Part shown: positions 23,635 through 31,545 of the stretch, in pieces | Layout of the letters: each line of letters opens with the position of its first letter | Position numbering within the stretch: position 1 is the stretch's first letter | Assembly (NCBI GenBank): GCA_036557885.1 | Contig: DATBGS010000157.1 | Coordinates: 1 to 36,279, forward strand | DNA length: 36,279 nucleotides | DNA from: DATBGS01 sp036557885 | Lineage (GTDB): Bacteria > Chloroflexota > Ktedonobacteria > Ktedonobacterales > DATBGS01 | Direction: 5' to 3' | Translations under genes and position numbers: made by a program | Notes under the pieces: model-generated | Told to the model about the DNA's origin: nothing | Database searches by the model: none | What the model saw: the letters and a program-made list of their open reading frames with translations, nothing else

Positions 23635-23638
23635 AATG

Positions 23639-23667
23639 TTGACTAAATCAATCAACTTTGTTATACT
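23639..23667 (+). promoter_or_regulatory. Sulfurtransferase promoter
   Basis: TTGACT (23639-23644), a 17-base spacer and TATACT (23662-23667) are found. The predicted start near 23674 gives a leader of about 83 bases. Confidence 0.8.
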
Positions 23668-23756
23668 ATGGAAGGTTATTTGCACCGTGTTTTCTGTTGA
23701 GTTTGCAGCAAAAACTTGCCTGCAACACAAGCACAATACCAGGGGGAAAGGTTAGT

Positions 23757-24608
23757 ATGGCAGAAAATGAATACGCGCATCCTGAAGTGCTGGTAGATAC
23801 CGCCTGGGTAGCGGAACATGTCAACGATCCCCATGTGCGCCTGATCGAGGCAGACGAAGACGTACTACTCTATGAGGTGGGCCACATTCAGAACTCCGTC
23901 AAACTGGACTGGCATGTAGACGTACAAGACCCGCTGCGCCGCGATTTCGTCAGCAAAGCCGATTTTGAGAAGCTGGCGAGCCGCTATGGTATCTCCAACG
24001 ACACCACCGTCGTCTTCTACGGCGACAAAAACAACTGGTATGCCTGCTACAGCTTCTGGCTCTTTAAGCTCTACGGCCACAAGGACGCGCGCGTCATGAA
24101 CGGCGGGCGCACCAAGTGGGAAGCCGAAAAGCGCCCCTACACCAAGGACGTGCCAGAGTTCAAGCACACGACGTACCACGCGCATGAAGCCGATCTTTCC
24201 ATTCGCGCCTACCGGCGCCAGGTGGAAGACCTGCTGGGCAAGTCGGGTTACGCGCTGGTGGACGTGCGCTCACCTGATGAATACACCGGCAAACTGCTGC
24301 ACATGGTCAACTATCCCCAGGAGGGCGCGTCGCGCGGCGGACACATCCCCGGCGCCAGGAGCATCCCCTGGTCCAGAGCCGCCCGCGAAGACGGCACCTT
24401 TAAGTCGGTGGCAGAACTGCGCGAGCTGTACGGCAACGAGGGCGTCACATCAGACAAGCATGTCGTCGCCTACTGCCGCATTGGTGAGCGTTCAGCGCAT
24501 ACCTGGTTCGTGCTCACCCGGCTGCTGGGCTATCCCGATGTGCGCAACTACGATGGCTCCTGGACCGAGTGGGGCAATCTGGTCAACGCGCCCATCGAGA
24601 AGCCATAA
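23757..24608 (+). CDS. Thiosulfate sulfurtransferase (two rhodanese domains)
   Basis: Rhodaneses move a sulfane sulfur from thiosulfate or a similar donor to an acceptor through a Cys persulfide. The 283-residue protein has two rhodanese domains. The N-terminal one (about 10-130, LVDTAWVAEHVNDPHVRLIEAD) lacks an active Cys. The C-terminal one (about 155-280) has the loop YCRIGERSAHTW with the catalytic Cys near residue 240. The CRIGERS loop is typical of actinobacterial CysA-type thiosulfate sulfurtransferases. ATG 23757 is preceded by AAAGG at a good distance. The NifU-like scaffold gene downstream suggests a role in sulfur supply for Fe-S clusters, which is inference. Confidence 0.92.
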   Translation: MAENEYAHPEVLVDTAWVAEHVNDPHVRLIEADEDVLLYEVGHIQNSVKLDWHVDVQDPLRRDFVSKADFEKLASRYGISNDTTVVFYGDKNNWYACYSFWLFKLYGHKDARVMNGGRTKWEAEKRPYTKDVPEFKHTTYHAHEADLSIRAYRRQVEDLLGKSGYALVDVRSPDEYTGKLLHMVNYPQEGASRGGHIPGARSIPWSRAAREDGTFKSVAELRELYGNEGVTSDKHVVAYCRIGERSAHTWFVLTRLLGYPDVRNYDGSWTEWGNLVNAPIEKP

Positions 24609-24630
24609 CCGGAAGCGCTATTGGGCATAC

Positions 24631-24664
24631 CCAGGAGGGCTGCTTGCGCGGGCAGCCCTCCTGG
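24631..24664 (+). terminator. Strong hairpin after the sulfurtransferase gene
   Basis: Perfect 13-bp arms CCAGGAGGGCTGC (24631-24643) and GCAGCCCTCCTGG (24652-24664) enclose an eight-base loop. No T-run follows, so it may be a factor-aided terminator or an mRNA-stabilising end. Confidence 0.6.
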
Positions 24665-24704
24665 TCATGTCAAACCTGCCTGGCAGCATAGCCTCCCAAT
24701 CGGA

Positions 24705-24710
24705 TATAAT
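24705..24710 (+). promoter_or_regulatory. -10 box upstream of the NifU-like gene
   Basis: A perfect TATAAT lies 47 bases before the start codon. The best -35 candidate, TGGCAG at 24681-24686, is weak. Confidence 0.5.
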
Positions 24711-24757
24711 AGAAGTAAACAGCGTCTCATCCCCACGCTTTGCAAGGAGCACTTTTC

Positions 24758-25159
24758 ATGTCCATGAGCCGTCAGGAAGCCATCGAGTTTTTGATGGAAC
24801 ATTACCAGCACCCCTACCACAAGGGGACGCTTGAAGACGCTGACATCAGCCTGAGTGGTGGCAGCCCTGGCTGTTCTGATGTCGTGACCATGCAGGCCAA
24901 ATTTGACGAGTCGGGCAAGCTGAAGGAAGTCTACTTTGATGGCGAGGGCTGCACCATCAGCATGGCCGCCGCCTCCTATGTCAGCGAACTCACCGAAGGC
25001 ATGACGCCCGACCAGATCGAGGCCCTGACCTTTGAAGACCTCATAGACGCGCTGGGCCGCGAGGTCGTCATGACCCGCCCCACCTGCGCCACCACTGCCC
25101 TGGGCACGCTCAAAAAAGGCGTGCACGAATATCGCCGCAAAAAAGAAGCCGAGGGGTAA
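24758..25159 (+). CDS. NifU/IscU/SufU-like iron-sulfur cluster scaffold
   Basis: This family builds or relays Fe-S clusters, or accepts persulfide from a cysteine desulfurase. The 133-residue protein has the three ligand cysteines: Cys39 with Asp41 (GGSPGCSDVV), Cys65 (DGEGCTISMAAASYV) and Cys110 (RPTCATTALGTLKKGV). The sequence around the first Cys is GCSD rather than the usual ACGD. There is no long insertion between the second and third Cys that would mark a typical Firmicutes SufU, so it is left as NifU-like. AAGGAG lies eight bases before the ATG. It lies downstream of the sulfurtransferase but has its own -10 box and is separated by a strong hairpin. Confidence 0.87.
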   Translation: MSMSRQEAIEFLMEHYQHPYHKGTLEDADISLSGGSPGCSDVVTMQAKFDESGKLKEVYFDGEGCTISMAAASYVSELTEGMTPDQIEALTFEDLIDALGREVVMTRPTCATTALGTLKKGVHEYRRKKEAEG

Positions 25160-25166
25160 TAATCCA

Positions 25167-25261
25167 CCTGTAGCCCCGGCGTCCCCGCCGGGCCACTCCC
25201 CGCCAGGGTCGGCGGGGGTACAAGCGAGAATGCTGCTTGTAGCCCCGCCGACCCTGGCGGG
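25167..25261. repeat. GC-rich palindromic repeat, one copy plus an inverted half-copy
   Basis: Copy one (25167-25225) begins CCTGTAGCCCCGGC and matches the segment inside trpE at 1147-1203. Its right half (25199-25225) is the inverted match, with one mismatch, of 25235-25261, giving 27-bp arms around a nine-base loop. It fills the gap between the convergent scaffold and deacetylase genes. Confidence 0.75.
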
Positions 25262-25282
25262 CCGTTATCCCACCTCCCCTGC

Positions 25283-26032
25283 CTACTCTTCGTCCTTAAA
25301 GCGGAAATACTTAAACGCCTCGGCGTATTTGAAGTTGTGCCCATGCTTGCGGGCCTCTCCCGCCGTTTCTTTAGCCCAGCTTGTCATCTCCTCCGCCGGG
25401 TTCCAATCCTTGATCTGGCTCTTGTGCTGGCGCAGCGCCTCAATCTTGGCTTCCAGCGTCTCGCTGATGTCCACCCAGCGGTCAGCATGGCGGCTGCTCG
25501 CCAGATAGAGTTCCTCCACATCATGCGGCTCCAGCCCCTCTTTCAGCAGATCAGGGAAGATCAGGCGCGTGCCTGCCGCTGGCATAATGGCCGCCATTGT
25601 CGCCTCGCCCGCCGCGCGGTGATCGGGGTGATTGATATAACCCTGGCCGCCCCAGAACATCGTCGGGTCCTGGCAGATCATGCGCTGCGGGCGAATCTGG
25701 CGAATCAGCCGGGCAATATCCTTGCGCACCTGGAGGGTGGGTTCCAGCATGGAATCCACATAATGCAAAAACAGCGCCTCTTTTGCGCCCAGCGCGCGCG
25801 CTGCCGCCGTGTGCTCCTCGTGGCGCAGCGCAATCAGCTTCTCGCTGGTCATCTCCGGGTCGCTGGAGCCGCAGTTCCCATCGGTAACGACGCAGTAATA
25901 GACCTCCCAGCCCTCGCGTGCCCAGCGGGCAATCGTGCCCCCGGCAATAAACTCGCCATCATCGGGATGCGCCATCACCACAAGCGCCCGTTTGGGAGCT
26001 GCCTGTTCTGCTTTCTTTTCCTCTTCGGCCAT
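25283..26032 (-). CDS. PIG-L family zinc-dependent deacetylase
   Basis: PIG-L enzymes remove acetyl groups from N-acetylglucosaminyl substrates. Relatives act in mycothiol (MshB) and bacillithiol (BshB) synthesis. The 249-residue protein has the metal site AHPDDGEF (His22, Asp25) and the second motif HPDHRAAG (about 133-140). GALEALFLHYVDS-like and ICQDPTMFWGG segments are also typical of the family. The start at 26032 follows AAGGA by about eleven bases; the frame stays open further upstream but the Trp/Ser-rich extension is not credible. The substrate cannot be fixed from sequence. It lies 94 bases downstream of the UDG gene on the same strand and may share its transcript. Confidence 0.88.
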   Translation of the reverse strand: MAEEEKKAEQAAPKRALVVMAHPDDGEFIAGGTIARWAREGWEVYYCVVTDGNCGSSDPEMTSEKLIALRHEEHTAAARALGAKEALFLHYVDSMLEPTLQVRKDIARLIRQIRPQRMICQDPTMFWGGQGYINHPDHRAAGEATMAAIMPAAGTRLIFPDLLKEGLEPHDVEELYLASSRHADRWVDISETLEAKIEALRQHKSQIKDWNPAEEMTSWAKETAGEARKHGHNFKYAEAFKYFRFKDEE

Positions 26033-26126
26033 GCAGTTGTCAGTCCTTCCTGTAGTTAGAACATATTTATTAGAGAAACTATGCCATAACTGATGAGGAA
26101 GCCGCAAGCTCGCATGAGGGGCGCGG

Positions 26127-26783
26127 CTACCTCTGATCCAGCTTGAATTCCACCCGCCAGCGCGCCAGATGCTCAATGGCTTTGGATAACAGCGCCTGGT
26201 GCGCGGAGTCGTTCAGCCAGCGGCTGGCGCCAGAGGGATGCGGCCAGGGCAAGAGCACCTGCCCATCCTGCTCCCGATACGTGCCAATGATCTCTTCCAG
26301 CGTGCCCGCCCCCCAGAAGACCTGAATCGCCAGCCCGCCCAGCAGAATCAGCACGCGCGGGCGCACCAGCGCCAGTTCTTCCACCAGATAGGGACGGCAC
26401 AACGCCTGCTCTGCCGGGGACGGCTTGCGGTCCCCGGTGCCACGTGGATTGCGGCCAGGGTCGCAGCGCGTCAGCGCGGAAAGATAGATGCGCTCGTGGA
26501 AATCTTCGGGCTGAAAGCCAGCGCGCACAAACCAGCTTTGCAGCACCTTCCCGCCTGGGCCGCCAAAAGGGATGCGATGAATCACCGACTGGCGCCCCGG
26601 CGCCTGCCCAATCACCATCACCTGATCGGTCACGTGCCCCCGCGAGGCGCCAACCGGATTGGCCTCTGCAAGGTAGCCGCGCTCCTGGCATAGGCGGCAC
26701 GCCTGCACCCGCGTCATCAGCGCCTCTAGCCGCGCCGCGCGCTCCTCAAGGCTGAGTGCCTGGCCTGGCGGTTGCTCATACAT
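26127..26783 (-). CDS. Uracil-DNA glycosylase, Fe-S (family 4/5-like)
   Basis: The enzyme excises uracil from DNA for base excision repair. The 218-residue protein shows motif A as VIGQAPGRQ followed by PFGGPGGKVLQSW, a central LSALTRCDPGR, and motif B as LPWPHPSGASRWLND. Four Cys (29, 32, 107, 129) match the [4Fe-4S] ligands of family 4 and 5 UDGs. GQAPG in motif A and PFGGPGG instead of the family 4 PFVGxAG make exact family assignment uncertain. GGGAG precedes the ATG by about eleven bases. Confidence 0.87.
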   Translation of the reverse strand: MYEQPPGQALSLEERAARLEALMTRVQACRLCQERGYLAEANPVGASRGHVTDQVMVIGQAPGRQSVIHRIPFGGPGGKVLQSWFVRAGFQPEDFHERIYLSALTRCDPGRNPRGTGDRKPSPAEQALCRPYLVEELALVRPRVLILLGGLAIQVFWGAGTLEEIIGTYREQDGQVLLPWPHPSGASRWLNDSAHQALLSKAIEHLARWRVEFKLDQR

Positions 26784-26888
26784 GGTTCGTTTGCTCCCGT
26801 TGGCTCTAACATTGCAACGATCAGTATAGAACGTTGAGTTATTTCACTGCAAACTTCCGGCAAACTGGCGAATTCAGACGCTTTCAGG

Positions 26889-26894
26889 TATACT
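26889..26894 (+). promoter_or_regulatory. Possible pckA promoter -10 box
   Basis: TATACT is present. An acceptable -35 box is not obvious (CTGGCG lies 18 bases upstream). It would give a leader of about 135 bases before pckA. The rest of the 26784-27035 gap holds nothing else I can identify. Confidence 0.35.
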
Positions 26895-27035
26895 CTTGAA
26901 CAAGAGACTTCTACAGCGAGCGCAGCCACGTTTCTGCGTTTTCAAGCGCTCAGTTTTTATGATCTGTCGCATGTAGATTTGGAACAGAGGCGTTCCCTCT
27001 CTAGTTGAGCCAACGAAGGCGAGGTACACACACCG

Positions 27036-28631
27036 ATGGCTATTACTGCCGCCAGCCCGCACAGCCTGGCTGACCTCGGATTCCCCAACCCCGGCTCCGT
27101 CCATTGGAATCTCTCGGCTGCCCAACTGGTGGAACAGGCCACCGCACGCAACGAAGCGATATTGGCCTCCAACGGCGCCCTGGTCGCCACCACCGGCTTC
27201 CACACCGGGCGTTCCCCCAAAGATAAATTCCTGGTCCGCACTGCCCAGAACGCCAGCCGCATTGCCTGGGGCAAGATCAACCAGCCCATCGAGCAGCAGG
27301 TGTTTGATCGCTTTCGCGCCCGGCAAAGCGCCTATCTTCAGGGGCGCGAGGTTTTTGTGCTGGATGCCTGGGCGGGCGCTGACCCGGCCCATCGCCTGCC
27401 CATTCGCGTCATCACCGAATACGCCTGGCACGCCCTCTTTGCCATGCAGCTTTTCCGCCGCATGACGCCCCAGGAGCAGGCCGCTTCCAGACCAGCCTTC
27501 ACCGTGATCAGCACGCCAAAATTTGAGGCTGACCCCGCTGTTGATGGCCTGCGCAGCAAAACAGCCATTCTGGTTGACCTGGAGGGCGGGCTGATTCTGA
27601 TTGCCGGAACGGAGTACGCGGGCGAGATCAAAAAATCCATCTTTGGCGTCCTGAATTACCTGCTGCCACAGCAGGGAGTCTTCCCCATGCACTGCTCGGC
27701 CAACATTGGCGCGGCTGGCGACGTAGCGATCTTCTTTGGCCTCTCTGGGACCGGCAAGACCACGCTTTCCGCCGACCCGGAGCGCCGCCTGATCGGGGAC
27801 GATGAGCATGGCTGGGGCGACAGCGGCGTCTTTAACTTCGAGGGCGGCTGCTATGCCAAGTGCATCAACCTTTCCCACAAATTTGAGCCGCAAATCTGGA
27901 ACGCCATTCGCTTTGGCTCGGTGGTGGAAAACGTCGTCGTGGACCCGGTGATGCGCGTGCCCGATTACACCGATGCCTCGCTGACCGAGAACACCCGCGC
28001 CGCCTACCCGCTGGACTTTATTGAGAACGCCGTCCCTGAAGGTGTTGGGGGCCAGCCCAAAGCCATCCTGCTGCTGAGCGCGGATGCTTTTGGCGTGCTG
28101 CCGCCCATCTCTATGTTGACGCCTGAGCAGGCGGCCTACTATTTCCTCTCTGGCTACACCTCCAAGCTGGCCGGAACAGAGATTGGTCTGGGCGACAAGC
28201 CAGAACCGGATTTTAGCCTGTGCTTTGGCGCGCCCTTCTTCCCGCTGCCCGCTACCGTCTATTCGCGCATGTTCCGCGACAAGATTGCCCAGCACCACGC
28301 GCGCGTCTATCTGGTCAACACCGGCTGGAGCGGCGGCCCTTATGGAGTCGGCCAGCGTATCAGTCTGCCGCATACCCGCGCGATGGTGCGCGCCGCCATT
28401 TCCGGCGCGCTGGAAAAGGTCGAAACCTGGACCGACCCCATCTTTGGGCTGCATGTGCCCACCAGTTGCCCAGGCGTCCCCAGCGCTGTGCTGCGCCCGC
28501 GCGATACCTGGCAGGATGGCGCCGCGTATGACCAGCAGGCGCGTGAACTGGCAAAGAAGTTTGCCGAAAACTTCACCAAATTTCCCGATGCTGACCCCGA
28601 CGTGCGCCAGGCCGGGCCGCGCAGCGCTTAA
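27036..28631 (+). CDS. pckA: Phosphoenolpyruvate carboxykinase (ATP)
   Basis: The enzyme converts oxaloacetate and ATP to PEP and CO2 at the entry to gluconeogenesis. The 531-residue length is typical. Conserved blocks are TTGFHTGRSPKDKF near residue 50, IFFGLSGTGKTTLSADP with the P-loop near 236-248, RLIGDDEHGWGD, and the C-terminal GGPYGVGQRISLPHTRAM. FNFEGGCYAKCI is also diagnostic of the ATP form. A perfect 40-bp palindrome follows the stop. The thiolase and mutase genes further along suggest a propionyl/acyl-CoA-fed carbon-metabolism neighbourhood, but they are separate transcripts. Confidence 0.97.
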   Translation: MAITAASPHSLADLGFPNPGSVHWNLSAAQLVEQATARNEAILASNGALVATTGFHTGRSPKDKFLVRTAQNASRIAWGKINQPIEQQVFDRFRARQSAYLQGREVFVLDAWAGADPAHRLPIRVITEYAWHALFAMQLFRRMTPQEQAASRPAFTVISTPKFEADPAVDGLRSKTAILVDLEGGLILIAGTEYAGEIKKSIFGVLNYLLPQQGVFPMHCSANIGAAGDVAIFFGLSGTGKTTLSADPERRLIGDDEHGWGDSGVFNFEGGCYAKCINLSHKFEPQIWNAIRFGSVVENVVVDPVMRVPDYTDASLTENTRAAYPLDFIENAVPEGVGGQPKAILLLSADAFGVLPPISMLTPEQAAYYFLSGYTSKLAGTEIGLGDKPEPDFSLCFGAPFFPLPATVYSRMFRDKIAQHHARVYLVNTGWSGGPYGVGQRISLPHTRAMVRAAISGALEKVETWTDPIFGLHVPTSCPGVPSAVLRPRDTWQDGAAYDQQARELAKKFAENFTKFPDADPDVRQAGPRSA

Positions 28632-28646
28632 AAAGCACCAGAGGGT

Positions 28647-28686
28647 GCCAGGCGGCAACGCGCAGCGCTGCGCGTTGCCGCCTGGC
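28647..28686. terminator. 40-bp perfect palindrome after pckA
   Basis: Arms of 20 bases (28647-28666 and 28667-28686) are perfectly complementary with no loop, centred on GCAGCGCTGC. It lies between the convergent stops of pckA and the beta-propeller gene and has no T-run on either side. It may terminate both transcripts or be a mobile palindromic repeat. Confidence 0.55.
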
Positions 28687-28703
28687 TGTCTGAGTAAGCA
28701 CCA

Positions 28704-29951
28704 TCAATAATTGGCCGCGCCGGAGCCAGAGAGCGGCGCCACATCATCCCAGAGGACGCCGTTGCTGTTCGTGCCGACAATGAGCAACTGGTTGCTGGTG
28801 CTCAGTTCCAGCACTCCAACATTAGAAGCAATAAAGAGGTTGCCGCGCCGGTCAATCGCCACCCCATCCGCATCACCAACTCCGTCAATCACCGTGCTTA
28901 CTTTCCCGGTTTTGGGGTCAAGCGCCTGAATCTTCTCCCCAGCAGCAACATCTAGCGTGCTGCGCGACTTATCATACGCCATCCCATCGCTGCCACCAGG
29001 CACATCAAACTTTTTGATCTGCCGCCCATTGCCAGGATCAAGCTGATAGACTGTGCCCCCAACCGCAGCATAGAGATTGCCATCGTTGTCAAAAGCCAGC
29101 CCCTGCACCCCTCTGAGGAAATCAGCCTGTACCAGGGTCGTAAGGCTGCGATCCGCCAGGCGAAACCTCAGAATGGTGCCGGTGTCTTGCTCAGCAACGA
29201 GTGCACCGCTGCCATCAGGAAGCGCTGCCATATCGCGCAACTGCCCATGATTTTGCGAGACAGTGGTATAGCTGTGGGCAGCAATATCCCCCAGACCCAG
29301 TTGGCCCCCGCTCACAAAATCTATCAACACCAAATTATCGGAGAGAAAGACGATAGAATCAGGCGAATTCTGAAGCTTATCGCTCTTGATTAAGACGGTC
29401 ACGCTGCGCGTGGCAATATCAATGCGGTCAATCTCGCCCTTGCCGCGATCTGTGGCGATCACAAAGCTGGTGGGCGCTGTTGCGCGATAGAGAAAGTAGC
29501 CCAGGCCAGCGCCCACCAGCGCCAGGATTACCAGCACAGCGGCGCTGATCATGATCACCCGTTTGCGCTTTGACTTGCCTTTCTTTCCATCGCTGGTCAT
29601 TTGCCCAGCCATCTGTCCAGCGCTCTGCCCAGACTGCTGCCCAAACTGACCCGCGCTCTGCCAGCCGACCTGGGGTTGCGCGCCCGCGCCCGACCAGCCC
29701 GCCTGCTGTGGCGGTGCGCCCGCGCCCGCTGGCGACCAGCCCTGCGCGCCTGGAGGAGGCGTGGCAGGCGCGGCGCCCCCTCCAAAGGGAGGAATGCCGC
29801 CTGGAGCCACCTGATTTGGACCACCCTGCCCGGCCTGGGGAGCAGGCTGCGGGGCACCTGGCAGAGATTGTGCTCTGGGCCATCCGCATGTCGGGCAAAA
29901 AGCGGCATCAGCAGGATAAGGTGAGTGACAACGGACACAAGGCGTAACCAT
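28704..29951 (-). CDS. Membrane-anchored zinc-ribbon protein with extracellular beta-propeller
   Basis: The 415-residue protein starts with a cytosolic zinc ribbon (CVRCHSPYPADAAFCPTCG, residues 5-23). A long Pro/Gly/Gln/Ala-rich linker follows (about 25-120), then a Lys/Arg patch and one transmembrane helix (VIMISAAVLVILALVGAGLGYFLY, about 132-155). The outer part has repeated NHL/SMP-30-like blades (for example GVQGLAFDNDGNLYAAVGGTVYQLD and GDADGVAIDRRGNLFIASNVGVLEL). AAAGGGG lies about six bases before the ATG. The topology suggests sensing or binding outside the cell, with the zinc ribbon as an inner contact. The ligand is unknown and no enzyme motif is seen. Confidence 0.82.
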   Translation of the reverse strand: MVTPCVRCHSPYPADAAFCPTCGWPRAQSLPGAPQPAPQAGQGGPNQVAPGGIPPFGGGAAPATPPPGAQGWSPAGAGAPPQQAGWSGAGAQPQVGWQSAGQFGQQSGQSAGQMAGQMTSDGKKGKSKRKRVIMISAAVLVILALVGAGLGYFLYRATAPTSFVIATDRGKGEIDRIDIATRSVTVLIKSDKLQNSPDSIVFLSDNLVLIDFVSGGQLGLGDIAAHSYTTVSQNHGQLRDMAALPDGSGALVAEQDTGTILRFRLADRSLTTLVQADFLRGVQGLAFDNDGNLYAAVGGTVYQLDPGNGRQIKKFDVPGGSDGMAYDKSRSTLDVAAGEKIQALDPKTGKVSTVIDGVGDADGVAIDRRGNLFIASNVGVLELSTSNQLLIVGTNSNGVLWDDVAPLSGSGAANY

Positions 29952-30071
29952 AAGCGACCCCTTTCTTGTAACTGCGAGCCATGTCTGGCTGGCTACCTGA
30001 CTCTTTGTCCATCCTACCAGACTGAGAGGCAGGCGGCAAGAGGTTGAGGGAGCGCTTTTTCTTGCTCCAGA

Positions 30072-30101
30072 TTGACCCCACGCAGCCCAAAGTCATATAA
30101 T
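30072..30101 (+). promoter_or_regulatory. Promoter of the thiolase gene
   Basis: TTGACC (30072-30077), an 18-base spacer and TATAAT (30096-30101) are found. The predicted start near 30108 gives a leader of about 184 bases. Confidence 0.75.
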
Positions 30102-30200
30102 CAAAGCAGAGAACAGTTGTTTTGCAGCAGTTGCCTGCCATATCCAGGCGAATCCTTCAGGCGGACTTTTCACCACAACAGATAAATGCACAATGCACCC

Positions 30201-30269
30201 GGCGCACAGTGCTGTGCGCCCTTTGGGAGTCTGGAAACCAACCCACCGACCCTGGTTTCCCGCTTCCAG
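30201..30269 (+). promoter_or_regulatory. Structured 5' leader of the thiolase gene
   Basis: Two hairpins lie in the leader. The first pairs GGCGCACAG (30201-30209) with CTGTGCGCC (30212-30220). The second pairs GGAAACCA (30233-30240) with TGGTTTCC (30253-30260), extended by CTGGAA (30231-30236) and TTCCAG (30264-30269) as an alternative pairing. No known riboswitch consensus was recognised. No other gene is seen in 29952-30291. Confidence 0.45.
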
Positions 30270-30291
30270 GCCACAAACGAGGAGGTTTTCA

Positions 30292-31488
30292 ATGGCCGAA
30301 CGAGAAGCCGTGATCGTCAGCGCAGCGCGCACCCCCGTTGGCAAATTTCTGGGGGCGCTTTCATCCTTCAGCGCCACCGAACTTGGCGCCATTGCCATCC
30401 GCCAGGCAGTGAATCGCGCGGGCATCTCAGAAGAGCAGGAAAAGCAGATTGAAGAAGTCATCATGGGCAACGTTGTCACGGCGGGAGTGGGCCAGGCGCC
30501 CGCGCGTCAGGCCGCGATAGGCGCCAAATTGCCCGATGATCTACCCGCCGTGACGATCAATAAAGTCTGCGGCTCCGGCCTCAAAGCCGTGATGCTGGCA
30601 GCGCAGGCCATTCGCGCAGGCGACGCTGACCTCATCGTCGCTGGCGGCATGGAAAGCATGAGCAACGCGCCCTATCTCTTGCCGGGCGCGCGCACCGGCT
30701 ACCGGCTCAACAATCGAGAAGTCGTGGATGCCGTCGTGCATGATGGCCTCTGGTGCGCCTTTGAGAACATCCATATGGGCAGCGAGGCCGAGATCATCGC
30801 TGAGAAGTTTGGCATCAGCCGCCAGGCCCAGGACGCCTTCGCGCTGCAAAGCCACCAGCGCGCCGCCGCTGCTACCAAAGCCGGGCGCTTCGAAGAGGAG
30901 ATAATCCCGATAGTGACGATCCCAAAGGGAGAGAGGCTCATCATCAATGATGACGAACCCATCCGCCCCAACACCAGCCTGGAGGCGCTGGCCGCGCTCA
31001 AGCCTGCGTTTAAGAAAGACGGCACCGTCACCGCTGGCAACGCGCCGGGCCTGAGCGATGGGGCCGCCGCGCTGGTCATCGCCAGCCGCGAGCGGGCGAA
31101 AGCCCTGGGGCTGCCCATCCTGGCGCGCATCACCGGCTATGCCTCGGCAGCAATTACGCCCAAATATATCTTTGCGGCCCCGCCGCGCGCCGTCCATCGC
31201 CTGCTGGAGCGCACCGGCCTGAAGATGGGCGATTTTGACCTGATCGAGATCAATGAAGCGTTTGCCGCGCAGGTGCTCGCCAACGGCCAGGAACTGGACT
31301 GGGATTGGAACCGCGTCAACGTCAACGGCGGCGCGGTGGCGCTGGGGCACCCGATTGGCGCCAGCGGCGCGCGCGTGCTGACCACGCTGCTCTACGAACT
31401 GCGACGGCGCGGCGGCGGGCGCGGCCTGGCAACGCTGTGTCTGGGCGGCGGCGGCGCGGTGGCCTTGTCTATAGAAGTTGAGCGCTAG
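30292..31488 (+). CDS. Acetyl-CoA C-acetyltransferase (thiolase)
   Basis: This thiolase condenses or cleaves acetoacetyl-CoA. The 398-residue protein has the nucleophile Cys93 (INKVCGSGLKAV), NxHMGxxAE-like ENIHMGSEAEIIAEKFGISR, the His of VALGHPIGASGARVL (about 354), and the second Cys in LCLGGGGAVAL (about 385). ATG 30292 has GAGGAGG six bases upstream and matches the family start MAEREAVIVSAARTPVGKF. The upstream open frame from 30193 covers the structured leader and is not coding. Likely roles are short-chain fatty-acid or acetoacetate metabolism. It probably reads on towards the hydrolase and mutase genes, with gaps of 57 and 59 bases. Confidence 0.96.
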   Translation: MAEREAVIVSAARTPVGKFLGALSSFSATELGAIAIRQAVNRAGISEEQEKQIEEVIMGNVVTAGVGQAPARQAAIGAKLPDDLPAVTINKVCGSGLKAVMLAAQAIRAGDADLIVAGGMESMSNAPYLLPGARTGYRLNNREVVDAVVHDGLWCAFENIHMGSEAEIIAEKFGISRQAQDAFALQSHQRAAAATKAGRFEEEIIPIVTIPKGERLIINDDEPIRPNTSLEALAALKPAFKKDGTVTAGNAPGLSDGAAALVIASRERAKALGLPILARITGYASAAITPKYIFAAPPRAVHRLLERTGLKMGDFDLIEINEAFAAQVLANGQELDWDWNRVNVNGGAVALGHPIGASGARVLTTLLYELRRRGGGRGLATLCLGGGGAVALSIEVER

Positions 31489-31545
31489 ACGGACGCGGTA
31501 TTTCTCACCGTATGAGAGTCAAGCAAGAGAGGAGCCTCGATCATC

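Noticed and set aside
26874..28658. A 594-codon open frame on the minus strand
   Set aside because: It lies opposite pckA, whose product has all family motifs. The antisense frame gives no recognisable domain and arises from high GC codon bias.
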